64,000 nucleotides of DNA from Pedobacter frigoris (GCF_005116445.1 NZ_SWBQ01000008.1:1-64000), one strand, 5' to 3'; positions 51,204 through 60,252 are shown, numbered from the stretch's first letter. Notes: generated by a model from the letters alone, not told the origin. Translations and numbers: made by a program.

Positions 51204-52541
51204 ATGAATTATTCTACTTTAAAAAAGGGTCTAGCAGTTTCTTTTGTTGCATTAATGGGAGCTACGTCTCTAGCTAATGCTCAGGAATCTGCGACTTCGT
51301 CTTCTGCCAAGGTATTTGGTGGGAGAAGCCAGTACAGAACTTGGTCTCTAGGTGTTAACGGTGGTGTTTTATCTCCATTTGTTGTAACTGGTGGATCAAA
51401 CGACTTTACTAACTGGGAGCCAAACTTAGGTTATGGTATCTCATTGAGAAAACAATTAGGTCATGCATTTGGCTTAGAAGGTAATGTTTTCCGTGGAAAA
51501 GTTTCTGGTACTAACAAAGACGCTAACGCTAGCGGAGTTGTTAATGGTATCAGTGCTTTTGAAACTGAACTTGCTTATTCAGCTGATTTAAGAGGTGTTG
51601 TTAATGTTGCAACTGTTGACTTCTTACGTCGCGAGAACTCTGTTAACTTCTTCGTAACTGCTGGTTATGGTGTTGCTGCTTACAGAGCTGCTTTAAACGG
51701 TGCTGATCCTAAAGATTTGGGAGAAGTTTACGGTGAAGACGGAGACAAAAAATACATCAAAGAAGCTTACATCCCTGTAGGTGCTGGTGTTAAATTTAAA
51801 GTTTCTGAGCGTGTATCATTTAACTTAGGTTATACAATGCACTTCTTAGACGGAGATAACTTTGATGGAGTTTATGCTAAAGGTACATCTAAAGATAAAT
51901 TCTCTTACGGATATGCTGGTCTAGAATTCTCATTAGGTTCTAGCGCTAAGCCAAACTTGGATTGGGTTAACCCACTTGCTTTAATGTATGATGAATTGAA
52001 AGATCCTACGTTACGTCAAGAAGTTGAAGCTTTAAAAACTCGTGTATCTGCTGTTGAAGCTTCTGTTGAGGCTTTGAAAAAAGATAGCGATGGTGACGGT
52101 GTTTCTGATCAGTTTGACAAATGCCCGGGTACTCCTGCTGGTACTGCAGTTGATGGTTCAGGATGTCCTCTACCTAAAGCTCCAGAGCCTACTACAGTTG
52201 CTACAAGCAATTTAACTGGTTTTGAAACTATCCAATTTGAATTTAACTCATCAGTTTTGAAAACTGAAGCTTACCCTACTTTAGATAAATTATCTTCAGT
52301 ATTGCGTGAAAACGGTGGTAAAGTAACTGTTAACGGTTATGCTTCAAGCGAAGGTACTGCTGCATACAATTTGAAATTATCTAAAGACAGAGCTAACTCT
52401 GTTAAAACTTACTTAGTTAACTCTGGAGTTAACGCTAGTCAAGTTGCAACTAAAGGTAATGGCGAAGCTAATCCAATTGCTTCTAACGATACTGAAGAAG
52501 GTCGTATCCAAAACCGTCGTGTTGAATCAGCTAGAAACTAA
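51204..52541 (+). CDS. OmpA-family outer-membrane protein with TSP3 linker
   Basis: 445 residues. Signal peptide to about residue 26 (GATSLANAQ). N-terminal beta barrel (about 40-255; alternating WSLGVNGGVLSPF, VSFNLGYTMHFLDG, FSYGYAGLEFSLGS). A coiled segment (VEALKTRVSAVEASVEALK), a calcium-binding thrombospondin type 3 repeat DSDGDGVSDQFDKCPGTPAG, and a peptidoglycan-binding OmpA domain (about 345-445; NGYASSEGTAAYNLKLSKDRA and GRIQNRRVE). Codon use is strongly biased to T-rich codons like those of the ribosomal genes, and the promoter is strong, so an abundant protein. Confidence 0.93.
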   Translation: MNYSTLKKGLAVSFVALMGATSLANAQESATSSSAKVFGGRSQYRTWSLGVNGGVLSPFVVTGGSNDFTNWEPNLGYGISLRKQLGHAFGLEGNVFRGKVSGTNKDANASGVVNGISAFETELAYSADLRGVVNVATVDFLRRENSVNFFVTAGYGVAAYRAALNGADPKDLGEVYGEDGDKKYIKEAYIPVGAGVKFKVSERVSFNLGYTMHFLDGDNFDGVYAKGTSKDKFSYGYAGLEFSLGSSAKPNLDWVNPLALMYDELKDPTLRQEVEALKTRVSAVEASVEALKKDSDGDGVSDQFDKCPGTPAGTAVDGSGCPLPKAPEPTTVATSNLTGFETIQFEFNSSVLKTEAYPTLDKLSSVLRENGGKVTVNGYASSEGTAAYNLKLSKDRANSVKTYLVNSGVNASQVATKGNGEANPIASNDTEEGRIQNRRVESARN

Positions 52542-52564
52542 GAATTTCTAACAACAATACTAAG

Positions 52565-52595
52565 AGAGGGCTCCATTATTGGAGCCCTCTTTTTA
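52565..52595 (+). terminator. Terminator after the OmpA-like gene
   Basis: Perfect stem AGAGGGCTCCA / TGGAGCCCTCT (52565-52575 / 52580-52590) and T5. Confidence 0.93.
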
Positions 52596-52630
52596 TATAT
52601 AATGACCTCTACAATTAGAATAGCTTAGTA

Positions 52631-53599
52631 ATGCGCACACCATTAATCTTCCAGCAAGTACAATTGATAATTAAGAAGAATAAGCTTTCATATTATACAG
52701 TAAGCTTTATCAGGTGGGTAATCCCAGCTATATTTTATCGTCGTCAGCTTACAAAGAAGTTAGCGGTATTAAATAAATACGATATGGCTGACGTAATGGA
52801 GCGTGTGAATTACTACAATAAATTAGAAAGAAATATCCCGATAGGAAAAGGATCGATACCTGTTAAGGATCTCAGAAAGTTCAAAAAGCCTAAGGCATAT
52901 TACTTTGATACCTTTGAATACGCACGTTATTTTAACCCTTTCTTCAGACTCAATTTACTCATTGGGGATATTACTTATGTAGCTGGATATCCTACGATTC
53001 AGAAGAGCAGGCCTATTGGTAAGGACAATGCTAACGGCGTACTTTTAAAACTGGATAAGCATCGTCATTTTATTTTTTTAAATGATCAGGTTAAGTTTGA
53101 GGAAAAGAAAGATGTGCTAATTGGCAGGGCCGCAATAAGACAACCTCATAGGATGAGATTTATGGAAATGTATTTTAACCATCCAATGTGTGATCTGGGG
53201 CAGGTTAACAAGAGTGGAGGAAACATCGCCTGGCTTAAACCTAAGATTTCCATTACGGAGCATCTTCAGTACAAGTTTATTTTAAGCTTGGAAGGATACG
53301 ATGTAGCGACGAATCTCAAGTGGATCATGTCATCCAACTCTATTGCGGTAATGCCAAAGCCGAAATATGAGACTTGGTTTATGGAGGGATGTCTGGTGCC
53401 CGATTTTCATTACATTTTGATTAAAGACGATTATTCTGACCTTGAAGAAAGGCTTCTGTATTTTATAAATCATCCAGATAAAGCACTTAAAATTATTAGC
53501 AATGCCAATGACTATGTAAAGCAGTTTTTGAATAAAGACAAAGAAGATCTGATATCAATATTGGTTTTGAAAAAGTATTTTGAATGTACTTCCAGTTAA
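52631..53599 (+). CDS. Glycosyltransferase family 90 (LpsA/CAP10-like)
   Basis: 322 residues. Central and C-terminal blocks are typical: RAAIRQPHRMRFMEMYFNHP, EHLQYKFILSLEGYDVATNLKWIMSSNSIAVMPKPKYETWFMEG and LIKDDYSDLEERLLYFINHPD. Such enzymes add xylose, glucose or galactose to LPS or capsule. Separated by 2.7 kb from the main glycan island, with its own short upstream region after a terminator. Confidence 0.88.
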   Translation: MRTPLIFQQVQLIIKKNKLSYYTVSFIRWVIPAIFYRRQLTKKLAVLNKYDMADVMERVNYYNKLERNIPIGKGSIPVKDLRKFKKPKAYYFDTFEYARYFNPFFRLNLLIGDITYVAGYPTIQKSRPIGKDNANGVLLKLDKHRHFIFLNDQVKFEEKKDVLIGRAAIRQPHRMRFMEMYFNHPMCDLGQVNKSGGNIAWLKPKISITEHLQYKFILSLEGYDVATNLKWIMSSNSIAVMPKPKYETWFMEGCLVPDFHYILIKDDYSDLEERLLYFINHPDKALKIISNANDYVKQFLNKDKEDLISILVLKKYFECTSS

Positions 53600-53676
53600 A
53601 TTGAATCTGGTTGTATTAGGATATGAAACAGGTAATAAATTGTATTTAGGACTATTTTATCTAAGTTTGTATTGTT

Positions 53677-53815
53677 ATGTATTTTTTTAGAAAGAAAGAC
53701 CCTAACCAGCCTAACAATATTAATATTAAAATAATGCATATTATTAATGCCACGGCGATTATTGCTTGCTGCAGGTATTTTATGGAAATTAATTGATTGG
53801 ATTTTACTGAAATGA
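53677..53815 (+). pseudogene. Frameshifted small membrane protein overlapping ridA
   Basis: ATG 53677 opens MYFFRKKDPNQPNNINIKIM and runs about 30 codons with HIINATAIIA, then meets a stop (39 codons) if read on. In the +1 frame from 53771 the text becomes AGILWKLIDWILLK and stops at TGA 53813-53815, which overlaps the ridA ATG (53812) as ATGA. The joined protein, about 46 residues with one membrane helix, resembles short Bacteroidota proteins with a KKDPN-P-NINLKIMHGIN start (DUF6728-like). A 2-nt deletion (or +1) near 53765-53772 explains the shift. Could be a recent mutation or a sequencing error. Confidence 0.65.
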
Positions 53816-54192
53816 ATAAAATAATAAACACTACAAATGCACCGGCACCTATAGGGCCTTATAACCAGGCAGTAATTGCTAACGGTTTTTTATTTATGTC
53901 TGGCCAGGTGGCAATAAATCCGGCTAACGGTGAAGTTGTTCAATCTTCTATCGCAGAAGAAACACATCAGGTGATGAGAAACATTAAATCGGTTTTACTG
54001 GAAGCAGGCTACGGGTTTGAGGATGTTGTTAAGACGACTATTTTTCTTTCTGATATGAGTCTGTTTGCTGAAGTGAACGATATCTATGGTTCTTATTTTG
54101 AGCACAATTTTCCTGCACGTGAAACTGTAGCTGTTAAAGGGCTTCCTAAGGGCGTGAATGTGGAGATATCCATGACTGCTTACAAAGGTTAA
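53812..54192 (+). CDS. ridA: RidA family enamine/imine deaminase
   Basis: 126 residues from ATG 53812; a TTG start five codons upstream is unlikely. Removes reactive 2-aminoacrylate. Blocks: TNAPAPIGPYNQAVIANGFLFMSGQ, VMRNIKSVLLEAGYGFEDVVKTTIFLSDM, and FPARETVAVKGLPKGVNVEISMTAYKG with the key Arg and Glu. The start is coupled by ATGA overlap to the preceding broken small ORF. Confidence 0.95.
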   Translation: MNKIINTTNAPAPIGPYNQAVIANGFLFMSGQVAINPANGEVVQSSIAEETHQVMRNIKSVLLEAGYGFEDVVKTTIFLSDMSLFAEVNDIYGSYFEHNFPARETVAVKGLPKGVNVEISMTAYKG

Positions 54193-54196
54193 GGCT

Positions 54197-55108
54197 GTGC
54201 CTAAATCGAATCTGAGGTATTTTTTTGCCGGCATACTATCATTTGCTATATGGGGTTTTTTTTCAATTCCCCTTAGAAATCTTAAGGAATTTCCTTCAGA
54301 AGAGATTCTATATTACCGGATATTTACTTCGCTGGTATTTATCTGGATTGCAATTCTCCTTTTTAGAAGGAAGCAGTTAAAGGCCGATATTCAATATTTA
54401 GCAGGTGCGACCAAAAAGAAAAGACAGACCATTGGGCTGCAGATCGCAGTATCTACTGTTTTCCTGACCTTAAACTGGTATACTTATATCTATGCAGTGA
54501 ACAATGTCAGTCTGCAATCTGCGGCATTTGCATATATGGTTTGTCCATTGTTGACTGCTTTTGGCGGTTTTATTCTGCTAAAGGAAGAACTGTCACGACT
54601 AAAGCTCATCTCGCTTGGGATTGCTTTGCTGAGTATATTGCTGTTGGCTACAGGATCCTTGATAGAAGTAGCCTGGTCGGTAATTATTGCCCTGCTCTAT
54701 GCATTCTATTTAATCCTGCAGCGTAAAATGCAAAATCTGGATAAGTTAAATGTGCTGGCGGTTCAGATTGGTGTAGCGGTATTGCTGATGTTACCTTTTT
54801 ATTTATCCAAGCACGGGGATTTTCCTGCAAGCTTATGGTTTTGGGGTAATATTTCAGTAGTGGCTGTTGTGTTTACAATTATCCCTCTTTTTCTAAGTCT
54901 TTATGCTCTGATTGGAATCCCTTCATCGACATTGGGGATTATCATTTATATTAATCCAATCATTGCTTTTGCAGTGGCCGTATTGTATTTCAATGAACAC
55001 ATAGATACGCATAAACTATTTGCCTATTTACTGCTCATGGTCTCAGTATTTGTGTTTAATTGGGGCATCATCAAAGATATGCTTAACTTTAGGAGAAAAA
55101 CTGTTTAA
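54197..55108 (+). CDS. rarD: RarD/EamA-type permease
   Basis: 303 residues, ten membrane helices in two EamA repeats. FFAGILSFAIWGFFSIPLRNL, YRIFTSLVFIWIAI, LNWYTYIYAVNNVSLQSAAFAYMVCPLLTAFGGFILLKEELSRLKLI, and PSSTLGIIIYINPIIAFAVAVLYFNE. GTG start, 4 nt after ridA, so one unit. Family exports or imports small metabolites; substrate unknown. Confidence 0.87.
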   Translation: MPKSNLRYFFAGILSFAIWGFFSIPLRNLKEFPSEEILYYRIFTSLVFIWIAILLFRRKQLKADIQYLAGATKKKRQTIGLQIAVSTVFLTLNWYTYIYAVNNVSLQSAAFAYMVCPLLTAFGGFILLKEELSRLKLISLGIALLSILLLATGSLIEVAWSVIIALLYAFYLILQRKMQNLDKLNVLAVQIGVAVLLMLPFYLSKHGDFPASLWFWGNISVVAVVFTIIPLFLSLYALIGIPSSTLGIIIYINPIIAFAVAVLYFNEHIDTHKLFAYLLLMVSVFVFNWGIIKDMLNFRRKTV

Positions 55109-55111
55109 ACC

Positions 55112-57217
55112 TTGTTTGCTGCTACTTTAGATACGACTATAGAATTTCTTAAGGGCGTAGGTCCTAAGCGTGCTGAGCTGTTTCAAAAAGAGCTGGGTAT
55201 TTTTACCTACGATCATTTGTTGAATTACTACCCTTTCAGGTATATTGACAGGACGAGGTTCTATAAGATCAACGAACTCGATCCTGATTTGCCATATGTT
55301 CAGATTCTTGGCAGGATAACCAGCAAAGAGATCATTGGTGAAAAGCATAAGAAGCGCCTGGTCGCCAGACTAACTGATGAGACTGGTACGATAGAACTGG
55401 TGTGGTTTCAGAGTTTGAAATGGGTAGATGAGAATCTGAGCAAAGGAAAAGTTTACATTGTGTTTGGCAAGCCTGTAGTATTTAATGGCTCATTTAGTAT
55501 TTCTCATCCGGAACTGGAAAATTATCCAAGGCCAGCGACTATAACCGGTAATCTGAGACTACAGCCTGTATACCACTCTACAGAAAAACTGAAGAAGTTT
55601 TTTCTGGACAGCAAAGGAATACAGAAACTCCAGACCCAGCTCATTGAGCAGCATATCAAAGAAGTGAGGGAAAGTCTGCCTCTGCATGTTCTGGAAAAAT
55701 ATCATATGATATCCAAAAAAGAGGCACTTCTAAACATCCATTTCCCCAAGGATGTGAAAGCCTTAAAAAGCGCTGAAAGAAGACTGAAATTTGAAGAGTT
55801 GTTTTTTATTCAATTGCAACTATTACACACCAAGCAGCAAAGAGAGTTGCGCTTTAAAGGACATGCCTTTGGTGCTGTGGGTGATAAGGTAAACACATTC
55901 TATAAAGAAATACTTCCATTTGAACTGACGAACGCCCAGAAGCGGGTCATTAAAGAAATACGTCTGGATACACAGCGTGGAATTCAGATGAACCGTTTGG
56001 TTCAGGGAGACGTTGGGAGCGGTAAAACAGTGGTCGCCCTGATGAGTATGCTTCTTGCCAATGATAATGGATTCCAGGCCTGTATGATGGCTCCTACGGA
56101 GATATTGGCCAGGCAACACTATGAGTCCATTGCTTCATTGGTAAAAGATGGACTGGTAAGCGTAGCGATTCTGACCGGCAGCTCGACTAAAAAGCAAAGA
56201 ACACAACTGCACAAAGAACTGGAAGCAGGTGAGATTGATATTCTGGTCGGTACTCATGCGTTGATAGAAGATAAAGTTGTGTTTAAGAACTTAGGTCTGG
56301 TTGTGATCGATGAGCAGCATCGTTTTGGTGTGGAGCAGCGAGCTAAATTATGGAGAAAGAATGTCATCCCTCCGCATATCCTGGTGATGACTGCTACCCC
56401 TATTCCCCGTACTTTGGCGATGACTTTGTACGGAGATCTCGACGTCTCCATTATAGACGAATTGCCTGCAGGAAGAAAACCCATTGACACCAGGCATTTG
56501 TATGAAGGACAGCGTTTGCGGATGTTTGGTTTCATGAAGCAGGAGATCGCTAAAGGCAGACAAATCTATATCGTTTATCCGCTAATCAAGGAAAGTGAAA
56601 AATTAGACCTGTTGCACCTCGAAGCAGGTATAGAACAGATGAGGTACCAGTTTCCACTCCCGGATTACCAAATCAGTATTGTTCATGGCAAAATGCCCAA
56701 TGCGGATAAGCAATACGAAATGCAGCGGTTTATAGAAGGAAAGAACCAGATCATGGTGGCTACTACGGTGATTGAGGTTGGTGTAAATGTGCCAAATGCT
56801 TCGGTAATGATCATTGAAAATGCTGAGCGCTTTGGACTGTCGCAGCTGCACCAGTTGAGGGGTAGGGTGGGTCGTGGTGCGGAGCAGTCTTTTTGTATCC
56901 TGATGTCTGGCAATAAGCTGAGCAAAGAAGGTAAGCTGCGTTTGGAAACTATGGTTAAGACCAATAACGGGTTTGAGATTTCAGAGATAGACCTGCAGTT
57001 GCGCGGCCCCGGTGATATCTCCGGAACACAGCAAAGTGGGGTGCTGGATCTAAAGCTCGCGGATCTGGCTACAGACCAGCTTATTTTACAAGAAGCAAGA
57101 TCAACAGTAATGGAGATTCTTAAGGCAGATCCTATGCTGGAAGAACCCAATAATAGCCTGCTAAGGACATACCTCGCTAAAAGAAGCAGAGGTATAGCCT
57201 TTGACAAAATTTCTTAA
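55112..57217 (+). CDS. recG: ATP-dependent DNA helicase RecG
   Basis: 701 residues; remodels stalled forks and Holliday junctions. N-terminal wedge/OB domain (to about 270; FLKGVGPKRAELFQKELGI, LNYYPFRYIDR), helicase domains with RLVQGDVGSGKTVVALM (Walker A), APTEILARQHYE, VVIDEQHRFGVEQR (DEQH box), VMTATPIPRTLAMTLYGDLD, VIEVGVNVPNASVMIIENAERFGLSQLHQLRGRVGRG and a C-terminal GPGDISGTQQSG. TTG start, 3 nt after rarD. Confidence 0.97.
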   Translation: MFAATLDTTIEFLKGVGPKRAELFQKELGIFTYDHLLNYYPFRYIDRTRFYKINELDPDLPYVQILGRITSKEIIGEKHKKRLVARLTDETGTIELVWFQSLKWVDENLSKGKVYIVFGKPVVFNGSFSISHPELENYPRPATITGNLRLQPVYHSTEKLKKFFLDSKGIQKLQTQLIEQHIKEVRESLPLHVLEKYHMISKKEALLNIHFPKDVKALKSAERRLKFEELFFIQLQLLHTKQQRELRFKGHAFGAVGDKVNTFYKEILPFELTNAQKRVIKEIRLDTQRGIQMNRLVQGDVGSGKTVVALMSMLLANDNGFQACMMAPTEILARQHYESIASLVKDGLVSVAILTGSSTKKQRTQLHKELEAGEIDILVGTHALIEDKVVFKNLGLVVIDEQHRFGVEQRAKLWRKNVIPPHILVMTATPIPRTLAMTLYGDLDVSIIDELPAGRKPIDTRHLYEGQRLRMFGFMKQEIAKGRQIYIVYPLIKESEKLDLLHLEAGIEQMRYQFPLPDYQISIVHGKMPNADKQYEMQRFIEGKNQIMVATTVIEVGVNVPNASVMIIENAERFGLSQLHQLRGRVGRGAEQSFCILMSGNKLSKEGKLRLETMVKTNNGFEISEIDLQLRGPGDISGTQQSGVLDLKLADLATDQLILQEARSTVMEILKADPMLEEPNNSLLRTYLAKRSRGIAFDKIS

Positions 57218-58443
57218 TCCTCGTCGCTTCCCGGAAGAGAACCTGAACCTGAATAAGCACCCTTGCGGATTACCGGAACTTTCATATGTTTATATAATTC
57301 ATCGAGGTGTAGCAAACTTCCATTAGTCAGGTTGCCCAGGAAAATGATGACAATATTCTTCTCAATATCACGCACGTAGATGTGCCTGAAACCGTGCCAC
57401 CATCCAGTATGGTAAACGACCTTTTTTCCTTTATCCCCGTCAAACATTCTCCAGCCATAGCCATAATTAAAGTGTCCGTTGATCGCTTTATTGCGGCCCT
57501 TATAGGCTGAGTCCAGGCTTGCTTTCTTTAGTAATCTTCCATTCTTCAAAGACTTGTCGAATAAAACAAGGTCGTGCAGTGTACTGTAAATCCCTTTGTC
57601 ACCTACGGGGCCATCCAGGAAGTTTTGTACCACTGAATACCTCCAGGTACGGTCGTGACCAATCACATCAACAGGTATTTTCGGGTATACCGTAGTAGAG
57701 TAGACATGGGTATTTTTCATGCCTGCCGGTTTAAAGATGTTTTCCATCATGTAATCCGCGTAGGTTTTGCCAGTTACCTTTTCTATGATTGCGGCAAGTA
57801 CCATATAGTTGGAGTTGTTGTAGTGAAAACGGTTATCCGGTTTCGCATAAGGGTTTGGTTTTTTCTCGGCGATGACCTGCATGACATCCTGATTGGATAC
57901 TCCTTTTTTCATGTCGCGCTTTTCCTTACGCCAGATGTCATCGATGAAATACACATAATTCATCATCCCGCTGCGGTGCGAAAGGAGCATCTTTACCTTA
58001 ATCCCATCATATGGAAAGTTGGGGTAAAACTTTTTTACGTCATCATCTAATGAAAGCTTACCTTGTTCCACCAATTGCATAATGGCTGTACCTGTAAAAG
58101 GTTTGGTTACAGAAGCGAGCTCAAACTCTGACTTTATTTTTAAACTGTCGCGGTGCAGGTAATCTGCCCAGCCAATTGCTTTTTCATACAGGATTTTGCC
58201 GTCTTTAGCAACCAGCATATTGCCGTTAAAACCATATTTCTTGTGCAGGTTGTATACGAAATCTGCAATCCATTTATCTCCTTTAGCAGGATTGTAAGCC
58301 AGGAGCGTGCTGTCGGCTTTATCATCATCTGCGGTGCGCTCTTTACTTGGTTCCTTTAGGGTTGCGCTTTTTTCTGAACTTGAACAGGCTGTAAATAAAA
58401 AAGTGGCCATTGCGGCCGCAGCAAGGATATTACGATAATTCAT
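57214..58443 (-). CDS. Serine hydrolase lipoprotein (beta-lactamase/AmpC-like fold)
   Basis: 409 residues. Lipobox FTAC near residue 20. Penicillin-binding-type triad: S-x-x-K in FELASVTKPFTGTAIM, Y-x-N in FHYNNSNYMVLAAI, and H-T-G in VVYHTGWWHGF. Probably a periplasmic peptidase or esterase; not evidence for antibiotic resistance. Stops overlap recG by TTAA (57214-57217). Confidence 0.9.
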   Translation of the reverse strand: MNYRNILAAAAMATFLFTACSSSEKSATLKEPSKERTADDDKADSTLLAYNPAKGDKWIADFVYNLHKKYGFNGNMLVAKDGKILYEKAIGWADYLHRDSLKIKSEFELASVTKPFTGTAIMQLVEQGKLSLDDDVKKFYPNFPYDGIKVKMLLSHRSGMMNYVYFIDDIWRKEKRDMKKGVSNQDVMQVIAEKKPNPYAKPDNRFHYNNSNYMVLAAIIEKVTGKTYADYMMENIFKPAGMKNTHVYSTTVYPKIPVDVIGHDRTWRYSVVQNFLDGPVGDKGIYSTLHDLVLFDKSLKNGRLLKKASLDSAYKGRNKAINGHFNYGYGWRMFDGDKGKKVVYHTGWWHGFRHIYVRDIEKNIVIIFLGNLTNGSLLHLDELYKHMKVPVIRKGAYSGSGSLPGSDED

Positions 58444-58530
58444 GAATTGTGTGTGTACAGTTTAAAAAGTCGAAAATTAAGGATTTTTAACCCTTTAAAC
58501 GTAAAAGAGTTTTAAACATTGTTAGGTTTC

Positions 58531-59277
58531 TTACTTGTTGAGGAGGTTTTTTACCCGCTCACGGTTGGGTTTGGAAACCGGAATTTTGTAACCTTCTGTT
58601 AATAAGAGGGTACCGCCATCTTCTTTAAGCCAGCTCTTTACGAATGCTGGATTTACGAGGTGCGACTGGTGGCTGCGGATAAATCCATTCGGCTGCAGCA
58701 TGTCGGCATATTCTTTCAAAGGTTTGGAAACCATGATCTTTTCTCCTGAGGTCAGGAAGAAATTGGTGTAGGTATTGTCTGCTTCGCAGCGGATGATTTC
58801 GCTGACCTGTACATACCTGATTTCCTGAAGTTGGGGAAGCGCTATTTTGGGGGGAGCGCTATCCCCTTTTTTTATCAGGTTTAGCAGAAAGTCCAGTTGC
58901 TGGTTCTGTTTTTTTTCCCGGATCTTAAGCTCGGCTTTGCCGACCGCAGCAATCAGTTCATCTATGTCGACGGGTTTTAGGAGGTAATCCAGTGCGGCGA
59001 ATTTTACCGCCTGAATACCGTAGTGGTCATAAGCTGTTACAAATATGATTTCGAAGGATTTGTCGGGCAATAAATTAAGCAGATCAAAACCGGTATGTGT
59101 TCCCATTTGTATGTCGAGGAATAGCAGATCCGGCCGATGATTTTTAACAGAGATGGCGGCCAGTTCCACATCCTTTTCCACGGCGACAATCTCTACCTGA
59201 CTGCAATGTTTTTTTATCAGTGCGCTGAGGTTTTCGAGGTTTGCGGGTTCATCGTCTACTAAAATCGCTTTCATCAT
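58531..59277 (-). CDS. LytTR-family response regulator
   Basis: 248 residues. Receiver domain (1-120): acidic pocket DDEPANLE, phospho-Asp in LLFLDIQMGTHTGFDLL, switch Lys in DYLLKPVDIDEL. LytTR DNA-binding domain (about 145-245): VSEIIRCEADNTYTNFFLTSGEKIMVSKPLKEY and FIRSHQSHLVNPAFVKSW. Starts 2 nt after its kinase gene. Binds direct repeats; a candidate site lies at 60229-60252. Confidence 0.95.
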   Translation of the reverse strand: MMKAILVDDEPANLENLSALIKKHCSQVEIVAVEKDVELAAISVKNHRPDLLFLDIQMGTHTGFDLLNLLPDKSFEIIFVTAYDHYGIQAVKFAALDYLLKPVDIDELIAAVGKAELKIREKKQNQQLDFLLNLIKKGDSAPPKIALPQLQEIRYVQVSEIIRCEADNTYTNFFLTSGEKIMVSKPLKEYADMLQPNGFIRSHQSHLVNPAFVKSWLKEDGGTLLLTEGYKIPVSKPNRERVKNLLNK

Positions 59278-59278
59278 C

Positions 59279-60016
59279 TTACAGCCAGTTGGTTAAAGTA
59301 ATGACGACGGTTGTCCCCTCATTCCCACTATTGATATTCATCATCATCTTTGTGTGTTTATTGATAGAATTGAATAAAGCGATGCGGCTGCGCATGAGTT
59401 TTATGCCATGGCCTTCACTTTTACTGTTTGCCTTGAAACCATGCCCATTATCAAAGATGGCGAGGGTAAGGTCGTTGCCTTTGCTCGAAAATTTGATCAT
59501 GATATTTCCCGGTTCCTTTAAATTGGCAATTCCATGTTTCACGGCATTTTCTGCAAAAGGCTGGAGCAGCATCGACGGGATTTCAATATTCTCCGTATCC
59601 AGCGTATATTCCGCATCAATCTGGAAGGTAAACCCAAATCTCAACTGTTCCATCTGCAGGTAATCGTCCAGCAGGCGCATTTCTTCTGCTATGCTGATCT
59701 GTTCTTTTGCTTCCAGTACATTGCGGGTCAGACGTGCAAATTTTCCGAGATAACGGTTGGCATTGTCGATGTCGTTCTTGTTCATTAGGTTCTGGATGCC
59801 GGCAAGGGCATTGAACATGAAATGAGGATTGAGCTGTGACCTGACTGTGCTCAGCTTCATTTTTTCCACTTCTTTCTGTTGCTTTTCCCCAGTTGGAAAG
59901 ACTCTTTTGTAGAGAAACATGATGACCAAAGTTACTACTGTTATAACGACCATCATAAATACGAGTGAAATTATTATGAGAATAATCTCTTGTAAACCCA
60001 TCATTGCCAGAATCAT
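59279..60016 (-). CDS. LytS-type sensor histidine kinase
   Basis: 245 residues. A single N-terminal membrane helix (about 10-35) and no extracellular sensor domain. His_kinase domain with the phospho-His in LNPHFMFNALAGIQNLM, and HATPase with ENAVKHGI (N box), LAIFDNGHGF and GHGIKLMRSRI. The missing sensor suggests that signal input comes from a partner, for instance the 53-residue membrane peptide whose stop overlaps its ATG. Confidence 0.95.
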   Translation of the reverse strand: MILAMMGLQEIILIIISLVFMMVVITVVTLVIMFLYKRVFPTGEKQQKEVEKMKLSTVRSQLNPHFMFNALAGIQNLMNKNDIDNANRYLGKFARLTRNVLEAKEQISIAEEMRLLDDYLQMEQLRFGFTFQIDAEYTLDTENIEIPSMLLQPFAENAVKHGIANLKEPGNIMIKFSSKGNDLTLAIFDNGHGFKANSKSEGHGIKLMRSRIALFNSINKHTKMMMNINSGNEGTTVVITLTNWL

Positions 60017-60174
60017 CTAAAATCCTCCTTTTTAAAACCAGTGTTCTTTTTCATTAGGTAACGGATCAATAAAACCAATGCGGTTATGACCAGGATTAAA
60101 AATGTTCCTCCGATCGCCAGTATCATCAGTTCAGCAAGACCAAACATGGCTGCAATTTCGTTTTTTATCATCAT
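60013..60174 (-). CDS. 53-residue single-span membrane peptide, first gene of the LytTR operon
   Basis: ATG 60174 (or the next codon), TGA 60013-60015. Starts MMIKNEIAAMFGLAELMILA, then a hydrophobic run to about residue 38 (GGTFLILVITALVLLIRYLM) and a basic/acidic tail KKNTGFKKEDFR. The stop overlaps the kinase start as ATGA, and its last codons contain AAGGAGG, a perfect ribosome site for the kinase (rare here). I do not recognise the family. It is too short for the usual ORF length limit. Confidence 0.72.
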   Translation of the reverse strand: MMIKNEIAAMFGLAELMILAIGGTFLILVITALVLLIRYLMKKNTGFKKEDFR

Positions 60175-60194
60175 TTTCGATTAATTTAGAAGCT

Positions 60195-60202
60195 CAAAAC
60201 TA
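60195..60202 (-). promoter_or_regulatory. -7 promoter box of the LytTR operon
   Basis: Minus-strand TAGTTTTG, exact consensus, 20 nt before the small membrane peptide ATG. Confidence 0.5.
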
Positions 60203-60228
60203 TGTTAAGGTTTAGCTTATAAAAAAGG

Positions 60229-60252
60229 CCAAACAGTAAAGTGACCAAACAG
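60229..60252. promoter_or_regulatory. Direct repeat CCAAACAG, candidate LytTR operator
   Basis: CCAAACAG occurs at 60229-60236 and 60245-60252 (16 bp apart). Read on the minus strand each is (T/A)CTGTTTGG, close to the LytTR half-site [TA][AC][CA]GTTN[AG][TG] except at position 3. The spacing is shorter than the usual 21-22 bp, so this is tentative. Confidence 0.35.

Noticed and set aside
57214-58443. Class C beta-lactamase resistance gene
   Set aside because: Only the general serine-hydrolase triad is present; the lipoprotein form and context suggest a housekeeping peptidase or esterase.
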